Origin: a virus
DNA: 25,418 nucleotides
Direction: 5' to 3' (one strand)
Virus record (IMG/VR): IMGVR_UViG_3300047333_000017
Coordinates: 1 to 25,418 of that record
The position numbers were made by a program, and so were the translations under genes. Position 1 is the first letter of the stretch. Each line of letters opens with the position of its first letter. The notes beneath the pieces are model-generated. The model had not been told where the DNA came from. It saw nothing but the letters and a program-made list of their open reading frames with translations, and made no database searches. Shown in pieces: positions 7,819-13,826 of the stretch.

Positions 7819-8087
7819 TGGTTCGCCGCCTCTTGCCCAGGCCCGAGCTTGGGGCAGTAGTTCTGCCGGTCTGCGTTCGCGTCGTTCAGGCGCTCCAGGT
7901 CTGCCATGGTGATCACGCACCCCGGGGTCTCCCGGCACTCCTGGGCGGCTCCGGCGACCACCAGGGCTGCGGCGCAACGCTTGGTGAAGCTCGCCGTGAC
8001 ACTCTTTTGTCCCAGCACATTAGCCAGCACGCTGATGCCTATCACGACCACTACGCCGATCACGTCGTACCAGTTTTCTTTGCTCAC
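7815..8087 (-). CDS. N-terminally anchored small protein (possible inner spanin or lysis accessory)
   Basis: 90 residues. After MSKENWYD comes the membrane segment VIGVVVVIGISVLANVLG, then a basic patch and a tail with four cysteines (KRCAAAL, QECRE, PGCVIT, NYCPKL) that could form disulfides in the periplasm. The GTG start makes a GTGA overlap with the upstream gene; a second GTG two codons earlier is possible. Inner spanins have this topology but normally a long coiled coil, which is weak here. The spanin reading is therefore tentative. Confidence 0.6.
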   Translation of the reverse strand: MSKENWYDVIGVVVVIGISVLANVLGQKSVTASFTKRCAAALVVAGAAQECRETPGCVITMADLERLNDANADRQNYCPKLGPGQEAANQ

Positions 8088-8317
8088 TTCCACGTACTCC
8101 CGTTGACCTGGCCATACTCGAACTTGATCCTGGAGAGCACGCCCACCAGCACCTCGTCCTTTTCGAGCATAGCGCGGGCCTTTAGTTCCGCGTCCCGGTC
8201 ATTCTCCGCGTAGATCACGTGCTCCACCGGGCACAGCTTGCGGATCACGTACTCCTTGGCGTTGGTGGGCACCGGGTAGACCACTACTGGAGCCTGTAAG
8301 CTATCGAGATCGCCCAT
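8084..8317 (-). CDS. Hypothetical protein
   Basis: 77 residues, soluble, mixed alpha/beta (APVVVYPVPTNAKEYVIRK, then DRDAELKARAMLEKDEVLVG). It lies 7 bases after the stop of the small two-helix membrane gene. The ribosome-binding site is weak (GTGAG about 8 bases upstream, shared with that stop). Unrecognised. Confidence 0.65.
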   Translation of the reverse strand: MGDLDSLQAPVVVYPVPTNAKEYVIRKLCPVEHVIYAENDRDAELKARAMLEKDEVLVGVLSRIKFEYGQVNGSTWK

Positions 8318-8324
8318 ATCTTGC

Positions 8325-8471
8325 TCACTTGCGGTCGAACTCCAGGCGAGTCAGGATCGACACCAGGACCATCGCGCAGAACCACACCGGACGGTTGGGT
8401 GTGTCAGCAATGAAGTTCCAGAAAGCATAGATCGTCCAGAGAAATAGGCCAATCAGGCCGAGTTGCTTCAC
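8325..8471 (-). CDS. 48-residue membrane protein with two transmembrane helices (holin-like candidate)
   Basis: The protein starts MKQLGLIGLFLWTIYAFWNF (first helix), has a short polar turn with Pro (ADTPNRP), a second helix (VWFCAMVLVSIL) and a charged tail (TRLEFDRK). The GTG start overlaps the upstream stop as GTGA with GGAG 6 bases before it. Two-helix hairpins of this kind occur in small class II holins, though those are usually 60 residues or more. It lies two genes upstream of the lipoprotein-like gene. Membrane location is well supported; the holin role is a guess. Confidence 0.6.
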   Translation of the reverse strand: MKQLGLIGLFLWTIYAFWNFIADTPNRPVWFCAMVLVSILTRLEFDRK

Positions 8472-8893
8472 AGCTTGCTCCAGTGCCTGCAGTCGGCAGA
8501 AGCAACGGCAGAATCTTGCACAGCCTTGTTCTGCTTTGGGTTTTCGTGCTCGATTAGGTCAATGTTCGTCGGGAAACCGTGCGCATCACTGCCTACGCCC
8601 TCGTCCCATTGGACAGTGATGTCCTCATCCGAGAAACACTTAGGTGGTCGCAAGCTGATCACCGTACCGTGCCATTTTTTACCCAGATGCCCGTGCCGCT
8701 TGTGCTGGATCCGGTCCCCTACCGCGAATCCGCCCTTGGTCTTGGGTGTCTCTGGCAGTTCCTTCTCCAGCTCAGCGATGCGCTTTTCTCTAGCGTCCAG
8801 CTGGGCAGTGATTTCTCTTAGGGAATCACCAAGCTCATTGTAGGATTCCTCTAGCAGGCTTATGGCTTTATTGATACGGTCTAGTGCGCTCAC
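8468..8893 (-). CDS. Coiled-coil protein with an SH3/KOW-like domain
   Basis: 141 residues. The first 50 form an amphipathic coiled coil (ISLLEESYNELGDSLRE, AREKRIAELEKEL). From about residue 55 comes a beta-barrel-like stretch, FAVGDRIQHKRHGHLGKKWHG, with the basic loop and VGD-R pattern of KOW/SH3-like folds. AGGAG lies 7 bases before the GTG. The gene two places upstream carries a similar FKVGDRFAYNDEARREGEIL module, so the pair may share a nucleic-acid or protein-binding role. Function unknown. Confidence 0.7.
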   Translation of the reverse strand: MSALDRINKAISLLEESYNELGDSLREITAQLDAREKRIAELEKELPETPKTKGGFAVGDRIQHKRHGHLGKKWHGTVISLRPPKCFSDEDITVQWDEGVGSDAHGFPTNIDLIEHENPKQNKAVQDSAVASADCRHWSKL

Positions 8894-8894
8894 C

Positions 8895-9266
8895 CTAGTT
8901 CTCCTGCTGCCCGCAAATTTCCTTGACGGCCCCGAGGACAGTCCTGACCGTGTTCATAGGCACACCGGTCTTCTTGTCCTTGAGGTGCTTGAATACCTCG
9001 TACTCGCCCTCCATGACCACCTGGCGGCATGGGTCGTTGTACAGCGCTAGAATCATCTGCTCAGCCTGGTGCAGCTTCTGGGTGTAGCTCATGCCCTGGA
9101 AGTGTACGGCCTCCCAGAACAGCTTAGCCATGTCGTTCAGGTCGGTGCCCATCTTGTGTACCGTCAGGGCGCCGTCTGCCGCGATTCGGAACACCGGCCC
9201 GTCCTCGTCTGGCTTGTACCAGACCAGGTCACCGTTGGACTGCATCTTGAGTCCCCCGTCAGCCAT
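8895..9266 (-). CDS. Hypothetical protein
   Basis: 123 residues. The N-terminal part is beta-like (GLKMQSNGDLVWYKPDEDG, FRIAADGALTVHKMGTD); the rest is helical (QKLHQAEQMILALYNDPCRQ). It overlaps the upstream gene by eight bases (ATGGCTGA) and has only a weak SD, fitting coupled translation. Unrecognised. Confidence 0.7.
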   Translation of the reverse strand: MADGGLKMQSNGDLVWYKPDEDGPVFRIAADGALTVHKMGTDLNDMAKLFWEAVHFQGMSYTQKLHQAEQMILALYNDPCRQVVMEGEYEVFKHLKDKKTGVPMNTVRTVLGAVKEICGQQEN

Positions 9267-9723
9267 GCTGATCCAGGAACTGGTCGATTTGTCCCGCGAC
9301 GTAGGCAGCGTCCTCGTCTGTTACCGCGCCGTGCTCGATCTCCTCCGCGTACTCCTTGATTCCGCGCATTACCTCCACGGCATTGGCGACGATCTTCTCC
9401 AGCCGAGCGCGGTCGTGGTACAGCTCGTTCAGCAGCTGCTCAGTGCGCTTGTCTGGTTTCGGCGTACCGAGAACTTGCTCAGGCGTGGATGCGGGAAGCT
9501 GCCACCGGTAGGGAGAAGTAAAGTATCCATTGAACTGCGGTGGATTCGTGAGGTTGATCAGCTTGCTCTCGGCCAGGACGTGCGTGTGATCACGAAGATT
9601 TCCCTTCTCATCGTAGTACGACACTTCGACGGTCCCAGCCAGATGGTTGACCTTGAGGATCTCGCCCTCGCGGCGCGCCTCGTCGTTGTACGCGAACCGG
9701 TCACCGACCTTGAACTTGCTCAT
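9259..9723 (-). CDS. Hypothetical protein with SH3/KOW-like N-terminus
   Basis: 154 residues. Residues 1-50 (MSKFKVGDRFAYNDEARREG, then TVEVSYYDEKG) look like a small beta barrel. Helices follow, including an acidic segment (VMRGIKEYAEEIEHGAVTDE). GGGGAG lies about 5 bases before the ATG, and the start overlaps the upstream stop by ATGA. No enzymatic motif is visible. Confidence 0.72.
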   Translation of the reverse strand: MSKFKVGDRFAYNDEARREGEILKVNHLAGTVEVSYYDEKGNLRDHTHVLAESKLINLTNPPQFNGYFTSPYRWQLPASTPEQVLGTPKPDKRTEQLLNELYHDRARLEKIVANAVEVMRGIKEYAEEIEHGAVTDEDAAYVAGQIDQFLDQHG

Positions 9724-9893
9724 GCGCGCTCCCCGTGTTGGTACTCTCTGGCTATGACAGGGAACTGCTGCAGAAGTTCCACCTGATCCGGTGGGTTGAT
9801 CAGGGAAATGTCCGTAAAATACGCCGCCTCTTGCCTCTGCATCCGCTCGAAGTAGCTCCTTGTGCGCCAGGGGTGGTCACTCTTCTGTTTCAT
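9720..9893 (-). CDS. Small hypothetical protein downstream of terminase small subunit gene
   Basis: 57 residues, from MKQKSDHPWRTRSYFERMQR to REYQHGERA, amphipathic and charged. It overlaps the terminase small subunit-like gene by 17 bases and the next gene by ATGA, with GAGG 8 bases before the ATG. Its tight fit between two genes supports it. Function unknown. Confidence 0.65.
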   Translation of the reverse strand: MKQKSDHPWRTRSYFERMQRQEAAYFTDISLINPPDQVELLQQFPVIAREYQHGERA

Positions 9894-10527
9894 CGTCTTG
9901 CCTCGGTTTCTTGATCGTTGACTTCACCTTCGCGGGCTTCGGCGCCTTGAGTTTGGCTCCAGGGACCGGCGCGCGCTTGGGTGGTTCTTTGTTGGCGAGA
10001 TCCTTGTCGAGCATCATCCCCGCAACGATCCTGCCAAGCCACTGCTTCGCCTCATCCAGGCTCTTGCCCTTGTGGTGCACGTCAACGTCAATCGGCCCCG
10101 CGTCCTTGCCGGTGACCTGTGTCTTGCTGCCCCAGTCGGAGCGGTTGTGGTATCTCAGCCAGTTGGTCGCCGCCTGCGTGTCTCCCGCGAGACCGCGCAG
10201 GAACAGCGTCCGACCCAGGTTCGCCTTGGAGAACTCGAAGGCCGTGTTCAGCTCGTAGTCGAAGAGCTTCTCCAGGTACTGGCGCGTGATCCCAAGCATC
10301 TTCGCGATGGCGTCGTGGCTGACCCCTGAGGCTGCTAGATCGGCCACAAACGTCCGGTGCTTCGGGGTGACGTTGTCCGCGAGGTGCGGGACTACGCCCT
10401 CCTCGATCTTCCGCAGGTTTCGCAGCTCCTGCTGCAGCGGCACGCCGCCACCTAAGGCAACGAAACGCTCGAAGCGCCGCAGCTGCTCCGTGTCTACCTG
10501 GTCATCAATGTCGATGTCCTCAGACAT
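9877..10527 (-). CDS. Terminase small subunit-like DNA-binding protein
   Basis: 216 residues. At about 66-125 it has a helix-turn-helix followed by the pattern seen in many small terminase subunits: GVSHDAIAKMLGITRQYLEK, an acidic/aromatic helix (FDYELNTAFEFSKANLG), then GLAGDTQAATNWLRYHNRSD with the recurring G(D/N)xxAxxxWL. The C-terminal 50 residues are Lys/Pro-rich and probably disordered. The small subunit recognises packaging sites and loads the large subunit. Several small genes separate it from the large terminase, which is unusual but not rare. It shares ATGTCTGA or TGATG junctions with the two frames upstream. Confidence 0.7.
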   Translation of the reverse strand: MSEDIDIDDQVDTEQLRRFERFVALGGGVPLQQELRNLRKIEEGVVPHLADNVTPKHRTFVADLAASGVSHDAIAKMLGITRQYLEKLFDYELNTAFEFSKANLGRTLFLRGLAGDTQAATNWLRYHNRSDWGSKTQVTGKDAGPIDVDVHHKGKSLDEAKQWLGRIVAGMMLDKDLANKEPPKRAPVPGAKLKAPKPAKVKSTIKKPRQDDETEE

Positions 10528-10768
10528 CAGGGAATGCGTCCAGCTGAGGGCTTACCTGCTGCGCCCGGACCAGTCTTCGCCCGTATGCTGCTTGGGCTTC
10601 GCGAAAGCGGTGTGGATCCCTGGACATCGTCAGGTAGTGGCTTGCGCATACCATCTTTCCCCGGACCGTTGCCTGGGGGTGGTTGCGGCACGGCTCTCCC
10701 CGGCTTCTGCCGGTCAGGCGCACGCCCTGGCACTTTGCGCTGGTGTTCGAGGACGACGACGCACTCAT
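10520..10768 (-). CDS. Small zinc-binding-like protein in an overlapping frame
   Basis: 82 residues. After a Ser-rich start comes CQGVRLTGRSRGEPCRNHPQ, then VRGKMVCASHYLT. This resembles small phage zinc proteins with the pattern C..T.+.G.PC+...GK..C..H. Codon choice along this frame looks natural. Its ATG overlaps the stop of the 10765-11253 ORF by ATGA, but it lies almost wholly inside another ORF (10527-10952). There is no strong SD, so it might instead be the continuation of that ORF after a frameshift. Confidence 0.55.
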   Translation of the reverse strand: MSASSSSNTSAKCQGVRLTGRSRGEPCRNHPQATVRGKMVCASHYLTMSRDPHRFREAQAAYGRRLVRAQQVSPQLDAFPDV

Positions 10769-10952
10769 CGGGCCGCACTTCGACCTTTGCCAGCCTTGCG
10801 ATCAGTGCCACTGCGTCCCCGGCGGCTAATCTTAGCTCCACAGGTGCATCCTTCCACGCCGCAAGCACCATCTGCGATATACGGGCCAGCTGGTTCAGTA
10901 CTGCCGGTGCCTGCTGGAACAGCTTCGCCGGGTCGATTTCTGGTTGTGACAT
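10527..10952 (-). CDS. Overlapping ORF; natural N-terminal half, low-complexity C-terminal half
   Basis: 141 residues. The first 75 or so (MSQPEIDPAKLFQQAPAVLN, VLAAWKDAPVELRLAAGDAV) look like a normal helical protein. After residue 75, where the zinc-binding-like frame starts, the sequence becomes Pro/Arg/Gly-rich (PGRAVPQPPPGNGPGKDG), typical of out-of-frame reading. Its stop TGA shares a base with the terminase small subunit start (TGATG). No strong SD precedes the ATG. Either a long overlapping gene pair or a frameshifted single gene. Confidence 0.5.
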   Translation of the reverse strand: MSQPEIDPAKLFQQAPAVLNQLARISQMVLAAWKDAPVELRLAAGDAVALIARLAKVEVRPDECVVVLEHQRKVPGRAPDRQKPGRAVPQPPPGNGPGKDGMRKPLPDDVQGSTPLSRSPSSIRAKTGPGAAGKPSAGRIP

Positions 10953-11253
10953 CTGCGTTCACCAATGCCTCTGTGACCTTACCGTAATCCCTCAGCATCG
11001 CCCGCTGCACCATCACCTGTGACTGTAGCTCGTTCGCAAGGAACCCGGCGCTGGCCTCGTTGCGCTTCAGTTGCACGCCCTCACGCGCGAGCCGGTCTAC
11101 CTCGGATTGTAGTTGCCGGATTGTCGTCCCTGACTGCCTCAAGCTGACCTCAAAAGTACTGAACAGCTGGCTGCCTTCAGCCAGTTGCTCGATGGTTTGC
11201 TTGGGTAGAATCGCCCGCAGTAGGCGCGTCAGAAGGGATCTCTTGGCTGTCAC
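10765..11253 (-). CDS. Hypothetical protein; C-terminal third overlaps another gene
   Basis: 162 residues. Residues 1-100 are helical and coiled-coil-like (QTIEQLAEGSQLFSTFEV, IRQLQSEVDRLAREGVQLK). From about residue 101, where the next ORF begins in another frame, it turns into low-complexity Gly/Arg/Ala sequence. The GTG start has AGGTGA 5 bases upstream and an extended -10 promoter (11297-11302) before it. Its TGA overlaps the ATG of the 10520-10768 gene. The N-terminal part is well supported, the real C-terminus less so. Confidence 0.6.
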   Translation of the reverse strand: MTAKRSLLTRLLRAILPKQTIEQLAEGSQLFSTFEVSLRQSGTTIRQLQSEVDRLAREGVQLKRNEASAGFLANELQSQVMVQRAMLRDYGKVTEALVNADVTTRNRPGEAVPAGTGSTEPAGPYIADGACGVEGCTCGAKISRRGRSGTDRKAGKGRSAAR

Positions 11254-11296
11254 GTTGTCACCTGGGCTGCCCGACGTGGGCTATCCTTGTGTGCCT

Positions 11297-11302
11297 ATTA
11301 TA
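11297..11302 (-). promoter_or_regulatory. Extended -10 promoter before the packaging region
   Basis: Leftward GTGTGATATAATAGG contains a perfect TATAAT preceded by TG-A (extended -10). The TGA is also the stop of the upstream gene. The -35 region is poor, as is usual for extended -10 promoters. Transcription would start near 11290, about 37 bases before the GTG of the next gene. Confidence 0.5.
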
Positions 11303-11545
11303 TCACACGCCCCCAAGCACCCGGCTCAGGTACAGGCTCTTGATCCGCTCCTGCAGCAGCCGCGCGTCGTCCTCCAGCCTGGGGTTCAGCTTCGCCTCGA
11401 CCTCGGCCAGTGACCGGGCCGACAGGCTCACCATCTCGCGCTCGATCAGCGACAATCCCTCCATGTCCAGCTTGTGCAGCTCAGCCACGGCAGAGGCCAG
11501 GGCGATGATCTTGAGTGCCCGCAGCTTGCTGTCTTTGATGTTCAT
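11303..11545 (-). CDS. Small helical hypothetical protein
   Basis: 80 residues, all-helical (MNIKDSKLRALKIIALASAV, LSLIEREMVSLSARSLAEVE), ending LYLSRVLGGV. GGAGAAG lies 5-6 bases before the ATG, which overlaps the preceding stop by ATGA. A frame extending 74 codons upstream is an artefact covering the preceding gene. No family recognised. Confidence 0.7.
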   Translation of the reverse strand: MNIKDSKLRALKIIALASAVAELHKLDMEGLSLIEREMVSLSARSLAEVEAKLNPRLEDDARLLQERIKSLYLSRVLGGV

Positions 11546-11715
11546 GTCTTCTCCGGTTGGCAGATCGCCTTCATCACTGAACGCGGGCCGGTCACCATGG
11601 CGCGGGCGTCCTCCTGGCACCGGGACTGGCTGTATCCATGCAGCCGGTCGATCACGGTATGCGTGCGGCCATCCGGCTGCAGCACCTGGATCCAGAACAC
11701 CAGCACCCAGGTCAT
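11542..11715 (-). CDS. Small hypothetical protein with hydrophobic N-terminus
   Basis: 57 residues. The N-terminal MTWVLVFWIQVLQPDG is hydrophobic; the rest (RTHTVIDRLHGYSQSRCQED) is polar and looks like a small alpha/beta domain, and HTVIDRLHGYSQSRCQEDAR suggests a short strand plus helix. Both ends overlap neighbours by ATGA, and AGGGA precedes the start. Function unknown. Confidence 0.6.
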   Translation of the reverse strand: MTWVLVFWIQVLQPDGRTHTVIDRLHGYSQSRCQEDARAMVTGPRSVMKAICQPEKT

Positions 11716-11825
11716 CGCCGTTCCCTGTCCATCTGGCGCGAGATCGCCCGGTACTTGTCCATCTCATCCAGGATCACCAGCACGGTGAACATGACCCACA
11801 TCCCCCAGAGCATGCCCCAGATCAT
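11712..11825 (-). CDS. 37-residue single-pass membrane peptide
   Basis: MIWGMLWGMWVMFTVLVILD forms a Trp/Met-rich membrane helix, followed by the charged tail EMDKYRAISRQMDRERR. The start and stop each overlap a neighbouring gene by ATGA. It is one of two adjacent 37-residue membrane peptides. The charged tail should be cytoplasmic if the N-terminus is outside, but topology is not decided by the sequence. Confidence 0.55.
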   Translation of the reverse strand: MIWGMLWGMWVMFTVLVILDEMDKYRAISRQMDRERR

Positions 11826-11935
11826 TGGAACAGCCGGAAGCGTTCCCCGCTTTCCAGCTCCTCCAGGAACTCGGCAGCCACAATGGCGGCAACCAAAATT
11901 GCCACGCCCATCGCGAATAGCATCAGGCCGTTCAT
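11822..11935 (-). CDS. 37-residue single-pass membrane peptide
   Basis: MNGLMLFAMGVAILVAAIVA is a membrane helix, followed by the acidic AEFLEELESGERFRLFQ. It overlaps the upstream gene and the next micro-gene by ATGA, which supports translation despite a weak SD. Size and topology resemble phage or host small membrane regulators; no specific role can be assigned. Confidence 0.55.
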   Translation of the reverse strand: MNGLMLFAMGVAILVAAIVAAEFLEELESGERFRLFQ

Positions 11936-12321
11936 TGCCGCACCGCCGGGTATGGATAGGCTTCGGCGTACGCCAGTGCCTCGCGGACACCGACGCGGAC
12001 ACGGGCTGCCCAGTATACCTCCATCTGCTGATCGTTCAGGGCGTCCAGTCGGGATCCGATGCCCTGGTCATGCAGGCTAACCGGGGGCGGCGGGTCTCGG
12101 TACTCGACGTTGTCGTCTTCGACCTTCTGTGTCGTGCCGTCAGGTCGGTTGACGCCAAGGAACATCAGCAGCTCCGTGCGTGCGCTAATCGGGAAGGGCT
12201 GGATGTCCAGCTCAGCGTTGATTTGCTCCAGCGCGTCGTCCAGGGTGCCGACGTAGCCGTCTGGGTTTGCCGTAGCGGCGTCGTAGGACGTGCGCCGGAT
12301 GTCTGTCTGTGCCTTGCTCAT
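11932..12321 (-). CDS. Hypothetical protein
   Basis: 129 residues from MSKAQTDIRRTSYDAATANP, with an acidic middle (TQKVEDDNVEYRDPPPPVS) and a helical C-terminus (QQMEVYWAARVRVGVREA) ending YPYPAVRQ. GGAG lies 9 bases before the ATG, and the start overlaps the upstream stop by ATGA. The frame extends 46 codons upstream in Arg/Gly-rich artefact sequence. Not recognised. Confidence 0.68.
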   Translation of the reverse strand: MSKAQTDIRRTSYDAATANPDGYVGTLDDALEQINAELDIQPFPISARTELLMFLGVNRPDGTTQKVEDDNVEYRDPPPPVSLHDQGIGSRLDALNDQQMEVYWAARVRVGVREALAYAEAYPYPAVRQ

Positions 12322-12641
12322 TTCACCACTCCTTGCAACTCCGTTTTGCTGCCGCTCCGCTGGATCGCGCGAAGGCTGGCCATCATGCCTAGAGGATCGT
12401 CTGGCGGCTCCGCCTTGCGGGTTTGCGCCGGGTCCTGAACAACATCGACATTGTCCCAACCAACCGTGGCTCGCTTACCGGCGACGCGGGTGGCGACCTT
12501 CTGGCTACCGTAGGTCTGGTATCCGCCGTCCAGTTCCGAGACCCAGCGCCCAGTGCGCGAGGACCAATACGAATCACCCTTCACTGCGTCGAGGCGGCGC
12601 ACTACGAATCTTTCTTTGCCGTTCAGTCTTTTGGTGTTCAT
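12318..12641 (-). CDS. Hypothetical protein
   Basis: 107 residues starting MNTKRLNGKERFVVRRLDAV. The first 70 residues look beta-rich (YWSSRTGRWVSELDGGYQTY), followed by a linker and a short helix. GGAGG stands about 8 bases before the ATG, which overlaps the preceding TGA (TGATG). It is second in the unit driven by the leftmost repeated promoter. Function unknown. Confidence 0.68.
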   Translation of the reverse strand: MNTKRLNGKERFVVRRLDAVKGDSYWSSRTGRWVSELDGGYQTYGSQKVATRVAGKRATVGWDNVDVVQDPAQTRKAEPPDDPLGMMASLRAIQRSGSKTELQGVVK

Positions 12642-12850
12642 CACAGCACCTCCAGGACGATGTTGTCGCCGTGGCCGGGGTTGACGACGCGCTCGACCTG
12701 GAAGCCAGCGGCCTTCAAGTTCGAGACGTCCAAGTTGGTCAGGGTCTTCTGGCCCTTGAAGATCGCCAGGTGTACGGCCAGGGCGTTGGCCGGGTAGAGT
12801 TTGTCCACCCCGTACACCGACTTCTGTTCGACTTGCACTACGTTTTCCAT
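12641..12850 (-). CDS. Small hypothetical protein behind repeated promoter copy 1
   Basis: 69 residues (MENVVQVEQKSVYGVDKLYP to GHGDNIVLEVL), a compact alpha/beta pattern without membrane segments. GGAGAGATGAG before the ATG is shared almost exactly with the leader of the 13198-13662 gene, so promoter, leader and ribosome-binding site look duplicated as a block. Unknown function; a small, strongly expressed protein is expected. Confidence 0.68.
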   Translation of the reverse strand: MENVVQVEQKSVYGVDKLYPANALAVHLAIFKGQKTLTNLDVSNLKAAGFQVERVVNPGHGDNIVLEVL

Positions 12851-12863
12851 CTCATCTCTCCAA

Positions 12864-12917
12864 TTGGTTGTTCTACTGGGGGCTATATTAGCACACCCAG
12901 TAGAGCTGTCAACGACC
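12864..12917 (-). promoter_or_regulatory. Repeated promoter/operator cassette, copy 1
   Basis: Leftward strand: -35 TTGACA (12907-12912), 16-base spacer, -10 TAATAT (12885-12890). An inverted repeat brackets the -10, with arms TCTACTGGG and CCCAGTAGA (12871-12880 and 12896-12905; the outermost base of one arm is changed in this copy). Start of transcription would be near 12878, 27 bases before the gene. A 52-base core is nearly identical to copies 2 and 3. Confidence 0.8.
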
Positions 12918-13111
12918 TATTTCGGTCCGTCGTTGTGAATTTCGCGCACTTCGACATCGTTGCTGCCGCTAACGTCCATTGCCTGCTCAACCATTGCGCT
13001 CCAAGACTTGTATCCGGCATCCGTAGCGAAAGCCTCTTTTGCGGCGGCGAGCGTAGACCCGGCGTAGTTTCCGAAATCAACCCCGTTAGCAGAAAAGTTG
13101 TACATCGTCAT
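12917..13111 (-). CDS. Small hypothetical protein behind repeated promoter copy 2
   Basis: 64 residues (MTMYNFSANGVDFGNYAGST to DVEVREIHNDGPK), acidic with a helical middle (LAAAKEAFATDAGYKSW). AGGAG lies 8 bases before the first ATG; an ATG two codons later is also possible. Its stop codon is part of the sequence that leads into promoter copy 1. It is the only gene of its unit, as expected for an independent cassette. Function unknown. Confidence 0.68.
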   Translation of the reverse strand: MTMYNFSANGVDFGNYAGSTLAAAKEAFATDAGYKSWSAMVEQAMDVSGSNDVEVREIHNDGPK

Positions 13112-13132
13112 TTTCCTATCTCCTATCTCAGG

Positions 13133-13192
13133 TTGGTTGCTCTACTGGGGGCTATATTAGCACACCCAGTAGAGCTGTCAACGACTATTTTG
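13133..13192 (-). promoter_or_regulatory. Repeated promoter/operator cassette, copy 2
   Basis: Leftward -35 TTGACA (13176-13181), 16-base spacer, -10 TAATAT (13154-13159). The inverted repeat is perfect, with 10-base arms CTCTACTGGG and CCCAGTAGAG (13140-13149 and 13165-13174) flanking the -10. Just upstream, AAAATAGTCGT occurs twice in a row, once spanning the stop codon of the preceding gene. Confidence 0.82.
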
Positions 13193-13197
13193 GACGA

Positions 13198-13662
13198 CTA
13201 TTTTGTGATGACTGCCTCGACAATTTCACCGCCCTGGGTGCGGCTGGCCAGCTTCATTGCCAGATCCAGGCGGCTGCACCACCCCTGACTCCATACCAGG
13301 TACTGACCGTCTTCGGTCTTCCAGGCGTCCGCGTTGCCGGCATCGTGCTCTGCCAGGCGCACAGCAACGTACCCCTCCTCACCGCCCTCCAGCTCTGCCT
13401 TGGCTCTGGCAATGCGCTCCGGGGTGACGTCGTAGATGCACGGGGAGCCGTCTCGGAAGGTACTGTAGATCTTGCCGTCGCTGGCGGCCAGCAGCTTGGT
13501 ATAGTCCAGGTCCATGCGCCACTTGGAGCGGGCCTGCTTTTCGGCGTCCTTGCGCGCTTCTGAGACCAGCTTTTTGCCGATCACCATGTGCGTGTATACC
13601 TTGTTCTGGCTGCTGCGAGTCCAGGTGTGGCCATGTGCGGTTGCGGTGTGCTTGGTGTTCAT
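13198..13662 (-). CDS. Hypothetical protein behind repeated promoter copy 3
   Basis: 154 residues. The N-terminal half is basic (HGHTWTRSSQNKVYTHMVIG, SEARKDAEKQARSKWRMDLD); the C-terminal half is mixed, with WCSRLDLAMKLASRTQGGE. GGAGAGATGAG precedes the ATG. The repetitive strand pattern and His/Trp at the start do not match a family I know. It stands alone between promoter copies 3 and 2. Confidence 0.7.
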   Translation of the reverse strand: MNTKHTATAHGHTWTRSSQNKVYTHMVIGKKLVSEARKDAEKQARSKWRMDLDYTKLLAASDGKIYSTFRDGSPCIYDVTPERIARAKAELEGGEEGYVAVRLAEHDAGNADAWKTEDGQYLVWSQGWCSRLDLAMKLASRTQGGEIVEAVITK

Positions 13663-13675
13663 CTCATCTCTCCAG

Positions 13676-13736
13676 TTGGTTGCTCTACTGGGGGCTATAT
13701 TAGCACACCCAGTAGAGCTGTCAACGACTATTTTGA
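13676..13736 (-). promoter_or_regulatory. Repeated promoter/operator cassette, copy 3
   Basis: Leftward -35 TTGACA (13719-13724), 16-base spacer, -10 TAATAT (13697-13702), with perfect 10-base inverted repeat arms at 13683-13692 and 13708-13717. The leader to the ATG (AACCAACTGGAGAGATGAG) differs from copy 1 by a single base. Confidence 0.82.
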
Positions 13737-13826
13737 GATTTGGGTCACAATTTTAGGCTGCGACCCCCTTCAGCTTCGCCATCTCAGCGCCAAGGGTCCA
13801 GAGCGCCTGGTTCAGGCCGACATCGA

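Noticed and set aside
12290-13288. Rightward 332-codon frame
   Set aside because: Runs across three leftward genes with SDs and two promoters, without any recognisable domain.
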